Assembly: GCA_026710525.1 (NCBI GenBank)
Contig: JAPOQT010000218.1
Location: 1-10,425 of the forward strand
From: Pseudomonadota bacterium
GTDB lineage: Bacteria > Bdellovibrionota_B > Oligoflexia > Oligoflexales > Bin106
Reading direction: 5' to 3'
DNA: 10,425 bases
Below the pieces are notes generated by a model that did not search any database, was not told the DNA's origin, and worked only from the letters and a program-made list of their open reading frames with translations. Shown here in pieces: positions 6,372 through 10,425 of the stretch. The stretch's first letter is position 1, and each line of letters starts with the position of its first letter. The position numbers were made by a program, and so were the translations under genes.

Positions 6372-7043
6372 ATGATGACCAGTCGATCTGAACCAACCAC
6401 CGACGAACATTCAGCAACTGAATCAAGTCACAACAAAAAACGACAGTCAAGATCTATTAAGACCTTGGTGATTGAGCCTTTTACTCAAATCAAGCTAGGC
6501 CTCTATGTGATTGCCCTCACCGTCTTGTTTCTCCTCGCTGCCGGCTGGCTCTTTTTTAGCTCTTTTCTTGAACAATACCAACATGTAATAGAAATATTTG
6601 AAATCACAGATCCAGAAACCCAGTGGGAAACCATCACTAATAATGTTTTTTATTCAAATCTACAAAAATTAGTCGGACTTTTTGCTATTTTTATTTTATC
6701 TCTCCTTGCTGTTACTTTCCGAGTCACTCATTGTTATCACGGGCCACTCGTCTCAATAGAACGATTTGCCCGCAGCATTGGTAACGGTAAATATTACGAT
6801 CGTATTCAAATTCGTAAGCGCGATGAGCTCAAATCCCTCGTCAAAGAGTTAAATAAAATGGCCGATGCTCTGGAGAAGAAGCATGGTGCCCTCGTCGACG
6901 AACAAGGGAAATCGATTCGTCGCAGAAAAGTTGATGAAGATGTGTCATCAACTGATCAAAAAACTCATGACAGCGAAAAACAAGACGAACAACAAAAGAA
7001 TGTGACTGACCACAGTGTGGTCACCCAAAGAGCCCAAGGCTGA
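6372..7043 (+). CDS. Two-helix membrane HAMP-domain protein without output domain
   Basis: A 223-residue inner-membrane protein, the only convincing plus-strand gene. The start is ATG at 6372, with GGGAG a few bases upstream. It has a hydrophilic N-terminus (1-35), TM1 about 41-65, a short extracytoplasmic loop (66-98), TM2 about 99-117, then a HAMP domain about 116-170. That domain has the conserved Pro (GPLVSIERFARSIGNG), an acidic turn and the second amphipathic helix (DELKSLVKELNKMADALEKKH). HAMP domains pass signals between membrane sensors and kinases or cyclases, but here only a polar, Lys/Asp/Gln-rich tail follows. It must act through partners or as a stand-alone HAMP protein. The last codons (GCC CAA GGC TGA) lie inside the left copy of the direct repeat, so its present C-terminus was probably set by that rearrangement. 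Confidence 0.85.
   Translation: MMTSRSEPTTDEHSATESSHNKKRQSRSIKTLVIEPFTQIKLGLYVIALTVLFLLAAGWLFFSSFLEQYQHVIEIFEITDPETQWETITNNVFYSNLQKLVGLFAIFILSLLAVTFRVTHCYHGPLVSIERFARSIGNGKYYDRIQIRKRDELKSLVKELNKMADALEKKHGALVDEQGKSIRRRKVDEDVSSTDQKTHDSEKQDEQQKNVTDHSVVTQRAQG
7007..7023 (+). repeat. Perfect 17-base palindrome at the end of the HAMP gene
   Basis: TGACCACA, one G, then TGTGGTCA: an 8-base inverted repeat with a single central base, inside the last codons of the HAMP gene and touching the left direct repeat. The loop is too small for the full hairpin and no T-run follows, so it is not a typical terminator. A protein-binding or recombination site is possible. Confidence 0.5.
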
Positions 7044-7114
7044 TAGTGACTCAGGTCATAGAGAGCTGGTTACCGGCGTGGATACGATGCTACCATCTCA
7101 ATCCCCATATCCTC
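7022..7114. repeat. Left copy of a 93-base direct repeat (decayed 3' end of the MBL-like gene)
   Basis: By hand alignment this stretch matches 8871-8963 at a constant offset of 1849 bases. Bases 7032-7114 agree at 75 of 83 positions, and 7022-7031 at 7 of 10. Similarity ends sharply at 7114/7115. The stop codon of the HAMP gene lies inside this copy. Confidence 0.85.
7032..7114 (-). pseudogene. Displaced 3' fragment of the MBL/beta-CASP-like gene
   Basis: Read on the minus strand, this stretch encodes a near copy of the last residues of the MBL-like protein: EDMGIEMVASYPRR, then, after a stop, PALYDLSHYQPW. The Gln345 codon CAA has become TAA (7072-7070), and the original stop TAG has become TGG (7036-7034). 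It is therefore no longer a working gene end. No more of the MBL gene is recognisable upstream of it; the sequence beyond 7115 is unrelated to the corresponding part of the intact gene. Confidence 0.75.
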
Positions 7115-7454
7115 AAGGAATTTGACCGGAAGTCCAGGAAACATCGGCGGCCACATTGATCATTTGCGTTTGATCTTTCCTGTCCGGCATCATAAAAACG
7201 ACTAGCGTAATAACAGTTCACTTAACGTCCTCCTGAAGATGGCTCATACTTGGGATCACTGTGGGTATAGATTTGAGAAAAAAGCTCCTCGGAACTAAGA
7301 ACTCCTTCCGCGAGCATAAAGGTTTGATTGCGGTAATATCAAGAGGGCTAATCTCCTGCTTGGCAGGTCTTTGCCATAACAATTTCAGGCAATTCTATAC
7401 CTTACTCCTAAGAATAGCTGGGAGTATGTAAAAACTATCATTAAGAGTGGGTAT
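7115..7454. other. Non-coding interval with possible decayed coding sequence
   Basis: No intact gene was found. On the minus strand a 31-codon frame ending with TAA at 7224-7222 (MLAEGVLSSEELFSQIYTHS and on) follows, one frame over, a stretch reading PAKQEISPLDITAIKP. It looks like a frameshifted gene remnant that I cannot name. A weak stem (TACTCC 7403-7408 with GGAGTA 7421-7426) lies just past the nuclease-like gene and may be part of its 3' end. No transposase or integrase remnant was recognised. Confidence 0.45.
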
Positions 7455-8219
7455 TTATTTTTGTTTTTTCTTATGGAGTGAAGACCATCTTTTCTTTGCC
7501 GTTGCGAACTCGGAAGTATCTTTGATAGCTTCTTTAATCACCTCTCTTTCTATGATTCTTTGAATTAATTCATGAGAAATAGAGTGTTTTTGCTTTGGAC
7601 CAGTGTTTAATTTTTTCAAGTCTCCAAGCCATTTTTTTAGATGCTTTAGCACAGGCTCGGTAACAAGAAGAGCACTGATCATATGTTTATTAACAAGAAG
7701 GCTGTTTTGATAGGCTACATGAAGAGATTTTTTTTCTATGCCCGATTTTGAACTAGCAAAAATCTTATTAACATCATCTTCGCGATCTATGGAAAACTCG
7801 AGCATATTAAATTGTAAGACGAGCTCATCTGCAATAGCTTTGCCAAAATCGAGGTGATAGACCCGCCAATCTATACCATTGGTAAGCACAACCCACTCAC
7901 ACCCTTCATTGGCAGCATAGTTTCTGGCTTGTTCCATATGACTCTTTTTCAAGGAGTTACCGATGGCTTTAACCTCAATCAGAAAATTCAGGGTATCGTT
8001 TAATTTCACCGCTATGTCGCAGTATTTGTTTTTTATCTCGTATTCAGAGGTAATTTCTGAATACTTATCGTAACCACCAATGTCAGCAAAGATATCTTTA
8101 ACAATGGTGACAGTATTAGCCTCATTATGGTCATTTTTAAGGGCAATAGTTAATATTTTCTGATATTTTTTGAGATGTGTTTTAAGATTATTGCGAAAAT
8201 TTTTGGTGTGTGAAATCAT
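7455..8219 (-). CDS. HSDR_N-type PD-(D/E)xK nuclease-like protein
   Basis: A 254-residue protein resembling the free-standing form of the N-terminal endonuclease domain of type I restriction HsdR subunits. After a Lys-rich start, helix NEANTVTIVKDIFADIGGYD (about 32-51) supplies the first acidic residue. The core is YCDIAVKLND (Asp68), then FLIEVKA (Glu82, Lys84), then MEQARNYA with Gln97 and Tyr101 (the QxxxY feature), then WVVLTNGIDWRVYHL (109-123). A helical, Lys-rich C-terminal part has no helicase motifs, so it is not a whole HsdR. I chose the ATG at 8219; a TTG at 8225 would add two residues. It has its own promoter and appears more AT-rich than its neighbours. It sits alone between the direct repeats with no methylase or specificity gene. 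It is probably a defence or mobile-element-associated nuclease; the catalytic residues look intact. Confidence 0.8.
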   Translation of the reverse strand: MISHTKNFRNNLKTHLKKYQKILTIALKNDHNEANTVTIVKDIFADIGGYDKYSEITSEYEIKNKYCDIAVKLNDTLNFLIEVKAIGNSLKKSHMEQARNYAANEGCEWVVLTNGIDWRVYHLDFGKAIADELVLQFNMLEFSIDREDDVNKIFASSKSGIEKKSLHVAYQNSLLVNKHMISALLVTEPVLKHLKKWLGDLKKLNTGPKQKHSISHELIQRIIEREVIKEAIKDTSEFATAKKRWSSLHKKKQK

Positions 8220-8225
8220 ATTCAA

Positions 8226-8880
8226 GCTCTAGAAAGTAGTGAAAAATGGCTCTGTTAAAGATCAGAGATGCTGTGCAGGCAAAAAAGAACTAAGTTATTG
8301 TATCATTGAAAAAGCTTTATTTCAAGATACCACAGAACTTCTCGGATCTGGGTAAGATTTCATGACAAAATTTTGACTTCGATATTGAGAAAGTTGCGAT
8401 GAAACAAAGCATCCACAGGCTACCCGTAGGTGCTCGTAAGTGGGTGAGTGTTAACAAGTACTGCTGTAGGTAAGAACCTTCGGCGTGAAAATGCCATGTG
8501 TGTATATAGAGGTTTTAAGGGCTGAAACAGGATTTTTGAAAGGGCAAACTCAGAAGTCACATAAAAGAAGAAAATGATATGAGCGTAACAATTTGTTCAA
8601 TATCCTGCAACCAGACACCCTCTTCAGGCAGGGAGTGCTCATGAATATTTGTTTATGTTGAGGAAACAAAGCGATAAGCCATGACGGCGGTTAATGGAAA
8701 TGGGCAAATTGAAATCGCTACCAATCCCGGTTTTCGTTATTGCTTTCAGCTATTCCTGGTCAGCTGTAAAAGGATATTCACTAATAGACTTTTGATAAAA
8801 GTGTACCTACTTCGATAAAGGCTTTAGTAGCTGCTATCTAAGTGAGCATTTGACCGCGTCACTGGGTTGCCACCTAACGG
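8226..8880. other. Long non-coding interval upstream of the nuclease-like gene
   Basis: Apart from the promoter at 8297-8325 and part of the right repeat, I see no gene in these 655 bases. Short plus-strand frames exist (24 codons from 8399; about 45 codons from 8681, starting MTAVNGNGQIEIATNPGF). They lack convincing ribosome binding sites and may be remnants of older genes. No tRNA, integrase, transposase or terminal inverted repeat was recognised. Confidence 0.55.
8297..8325 (-). promoter_or_regulatory. Promoter for the HSDR_N-type gene, overlapping a dyad
   Basis: On the minus strand TTGAAA (8325-8320) and TACAAT (8302-8297) are exactly 17 bases apart, each 5/6 to consensus. The start would be near 8290, leaving a leader of about 70 bases. 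TTGAAA and a nearby TTTCAA form an inverted repeat over the -35 and spacer, a possible operator. Confidence 0.65.
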
Positions 8881-8963
8881 GCCTAAGGCTGATGGTGACT
8901 CAGGTCATAGAGAGTTGGTTGCCGGTTTGGATAAGATGCTACCATCTCAATCTCCATATCCTC
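8871..8963. repeat. Right copy of the 93-base direct repeat (functional 3' end of the MBL-like gene)
   Basis: This is the counterpart of 7022-7114. It contains the last codons and TAG stop (8885-8883) of the MBL-like gene. The two copies bracket the nuclease-like gene and its non-coding surroundings. Confidence 0.85.
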
Positions 8964-9953
8964 GACTACAGGCTGTAAGTGCTCTCGGTACTGTTTTATT
9001 TGGGACCCCACCAAAACCACTTGCTTCGGCTCTACTTCCCGAATAGTAGCCCTTAGATCAGCCAAAGTACTTTCTTGATTTAAGAAAAAATACTTATCAA
9101 ACTTACCGTGATCTTGATAGTAAAAATACGAAGCTAATCGCCCAGTCACATAAACCGTAGAGCGACGGAAAGATTGAGTGAGTTTCAGCCGAGCAAGATT
9201 CTCACGTGACATAATCAAAACCTTATCGCGAAAATACTTACGATAATATCGGGTCCATGAATTTCCTAAAGGAATACCATATTCCTGATATAACTTAGAG
9301 AAATTATACATCTGGCGAGTCACACTCACCCGAATATTATGGGCGTCAAAATCAGAGATCATTTCTTGGGCACATCCCAGGGATTCCGTAACAATAATGG
9401 GATAAAATTCATGCTGATGATGAAAATCTTCTATGTACTCCCTAATACTCCCTAACGTTTGTTGTTTACTTGGATAGTTAAAGGTGAGATCTGGTGACGG
9501 GGTGGTTAACACAAGGATATCGCTTTTGCGAAGAACGGTTTCCGCAGTGAAGGTGTCACTCGCAGGCATGGGGGCAGAAGCATAGAGGAGGGACCACTGA
9601 CCCGAATCAATATAAATCGACGAAGCTCCGAGTATATTCCCAGCCGGCAAAAATTCAATCTGATACGAACCAATGGAAAAAGGATGAAGATACTGACACA
9701 CCATCGGCGTGATCCGCGCCATTTTTTTTGATGACAAGGTCACTAAACGTGACAGCTCTTCACTCATGATAAATTTCACTCCCCACACCGGGAGTTTTTT
9801 CGTCGGAAAAGTTGATAAAAATGAAATATCATGGCTATAAGAAGGACCGTCGAACCAAAAAAGGGTGTCGTCTATCGAGCACCCCTCTCTATAGGATAAA
9901 ATTTTTGGCATTTGACTAATCACAACTTCGCTCCACACCCTAAATGTTAACAT
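8883..9953 (-). CDS. Metallo-beta-lactamase/beta-CASP-like protein lacking metal ligands
   Basis: A 356-residue protein that appears related to the MBL-fold exonuclease/mRNA 3'-processing family. The likeness shows in LPAGNILGASSIYID (102-116; family AGHILGSA), LVLTTPSPD (148-156; family EsTYGd), a beta-CASP-like middle with SLGCAQEMISDF (191-202) and NFSKLYQEYGIPL (217-229), and a C-terminal EVEPKQVVLVG (306-316; family ends THG). Every expected metal ligand seems to be missing. There is no HxHxDH near the N-terminus, His of AGH is Asn106, the GD after it is AS, no SDHAD is present, and the final His is replaced. It is probably a non-catalytic pseudoenzyme, perhaps binding RNA, DNA or a protein. 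It starts one base after the pyrF stop, so translation is probably coupled. The distant homology was judged by eye and could be wrong. Confidence 0.6.
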   Translation of the reverse strand: MLTFRVWSEVVISQMPKILSYREGCSIDDTLFWFDGPSYSHDISFLSTFPTKKLPVWGVKFIMSEELSRLVTLSSKKMARITPMVCQYLHPFSIGSYQIEFLPAGNILGASSIYIDSGQWSLLYASAPMPASDTFTAETVLRKSDILVLTTPSPDLTFNYPSKQQTLGSIREYIEDFHHQHEFYPIIVTESLGCAQEMISDFDAHNIRVSVTRQMYNFSKLYQEYGIPLGNSWTRYYRKYFRDKVLIMSRENLARLKLTQSFRRSTVYVTGRLASYFYYQDHGKFDKYFFLNQESTLADLRATIREVEPKQVVLVGSQIKQYREHLQPVVEDMEIEMVASYPNRQPTLYDLSHHQP

Positions 9954-9959
9954 GTTAAC
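9946..9959. repeat. Perfect 14-base palindrome over the pyrF stop and MBL-like start
   Basis: GTTAACATGTTAAC reads the same on both strands. It holds the TAA stop of pyrF, the one-base gap and the ATG of the next gene. It may be chance, or it may form a small RNA hairpin at the stop-start junction. Confidence 0.6.
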
Positions 9960-10425
9960 TTAGTTTGTGATGATAATAAGCGATATTATCACTGAGTAAC
10001 TCATTCAGACTAAAGGACTCACCACCCTGATGATGAAAGTTCCTCGTGAACAATCCTCTCGAGACTGGCCACAGTTGCCATGGTTGCTCTCTAAAATATC
10101 GAAAACCACTTGACTCTCCACCTTGGGCTCCCACTCCGGGAATCAAGAGCGGCAGATTTTGAATCACCTGCACACACTCCTGAGATAGGGAGTTAATTTG
10201 GGTGGCACCAAGAACAAAACCAAGGGATGAAATAATATTATGGCGCTGAAAAGATGAGATAATTTCACTCGCTATATCCTGAGCTAATCGTGGATCATGC
10301 GGTGGTGACCAGTGACCAGTGACCACGTCCTGTAACCAACCACCCGATGGGTTAGACGGACACCATACGACAAACACGGCATGGCCATTAGATAACCAGG
10401 GTTTTAATGCTAGCCAAATATCTTC
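9955..10425 (-). CDS. pyrF: Orotidine 5'-phosphate decarboxylase, C-terminal part (long type 2 form)
   Basis: The frame is open to the right edge, so the gene continues beyond the window; the GTG at 10377 is internal, not the start. The visible 156 residues read EDIWLALKPWL, then FVVWCPSNPSGGWLQDV (family: vFvl.rTSNPsa.dlQ), FVLGATQINSL (family: vGAT.p..l), LLIPGVGAQGG (the phosphate-binding loop) and WPVSRGLF (family: vnSRgi). The enzyme converts OMP to UMP, the last step of de novo pyrimidine synthesis. The catalytic Lys/Asp cluster lies in the missing N-terminal part. The MBL-like gene follows after one base. Three tandem GTGACCA heptamers (10305-10325) lie within the frame. Confidence 0.9.
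   Translation of the reverse strand, partial: EDIWLALKPWLSNGHAVFVVWCPSNPSGGWLQDVVTGHWSPPHDPRLAQDIASEIISSFQRHNIISSLGFVLGATQINSLSQECVQVIQNLPLLIPGVGAQGGESSGFRYFREQPWQLWPVSRGLFTRNFHHQGGESFSLNELLSDNIAYYHHKLS
10305..10325. repeat. Three tandem copies of the heptamer GTGACCA inside pyrF
   Basis: Three exact, adjacent copies of GTGACCA on the plus strand. They encode part of VVTGHWSP in PyrF on the minus strand. Because seven is not a multiple of three, gain or loss of a copy would shift the pyrF frame. Confidence 0.8.

Noticed and set aside
5182..8219. Methyltransferase plus HSDR_N-type gene as one restriction-modification system
   Set aside because: They are 1.3 kb apart, separated by an opposite-strand HAMP gene, and the nuclease-like gene lies inside the repeat-bounded interval while the methyltransferase lies outside it.
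7022..8963. The direct repeat as an insertion-sequence target duplication or CRISPR
   Set aside because: At about 93 bases and with divergence it is far too long for a target-site duplication, it lies in a gene end, there are only two copies, and no transposase or spacer pattern is present.

Overview
The window looks like chromosomal DNA of a Gram-negative bacterium, low-to-mid GC by eye. Two gene products have lipoprotein-type signal peptides. EpmA, the EF-P lysyl-lysine ligase, a long-form (type 2) PyrF and a short two-helix membrane HAMP protein suggest a proteobacterium or a relative such as Bdellovibrionota. That placement is inference; no rRNA or other phylogenetic marker is present.

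Layout. Almost everything reads on the minus strand. From right to left: the C-terminal part of pyrF (9955 to the right edge), one base from a metallo-beta-lactamase/beta-CASP-like gene (8883-9953) that appears to have lost all its metal ligands. Next is a 1.8 kb interval (7115-8880) that is mostly non-coding and holds one restriction-endonuclease-like gene (HSDR_N type, 7455-8219) with its own good promoter. The interval is bracketed by a direct repeat of about 93 bp (7022-7114 and 8871-8963). The right copy is the real 3' end of the MBL-like gene; the left copy is a decayed duplicate of it. A plus-strand HAMP gene (6372-7043) takes its last codons and stop from the left copy. Further left are a solitary N6-adenine-type DNA methyltransferase (5182-6108) with a strong promoter, and an apparent operon: a 36-residue very basic protein (4600-4710, TTG start), an unknown all-helical protein (3803-4498) and EpmA (2777-3784). 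The left end holds a large unknown lipoprotein (1099-2610), a pentapeptide-repeat lipoprotein (199-1008) and possibly the start of a third exported protein at the edge.

How the genes fit together. The basic-protein/helical-protein/EpmA group has a translation flavour: EpmA modifies EF-P, and the small protein has the composition of a ribosome-associated peptide. The two lipoproteins are probably envelope proteins from one transcript. The nuclease-like gene between the repeats fits a small acquired defence cassette that entered the 3' end of the MBL-like gene and restored that end, leaving the old end 1849 bp away. No integrase is visible, so this is a remnant or a cassette mobilised in trans. 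The methyltransferase is not adjacent to the nuclease, and nothing shows that they form one system.

The strongest candidates for something undescribed are the repeat-bounded cassette, the ligand-less MBL protein coupled to pyrF, and the tiny basic protein upstream of the EpmA operon.
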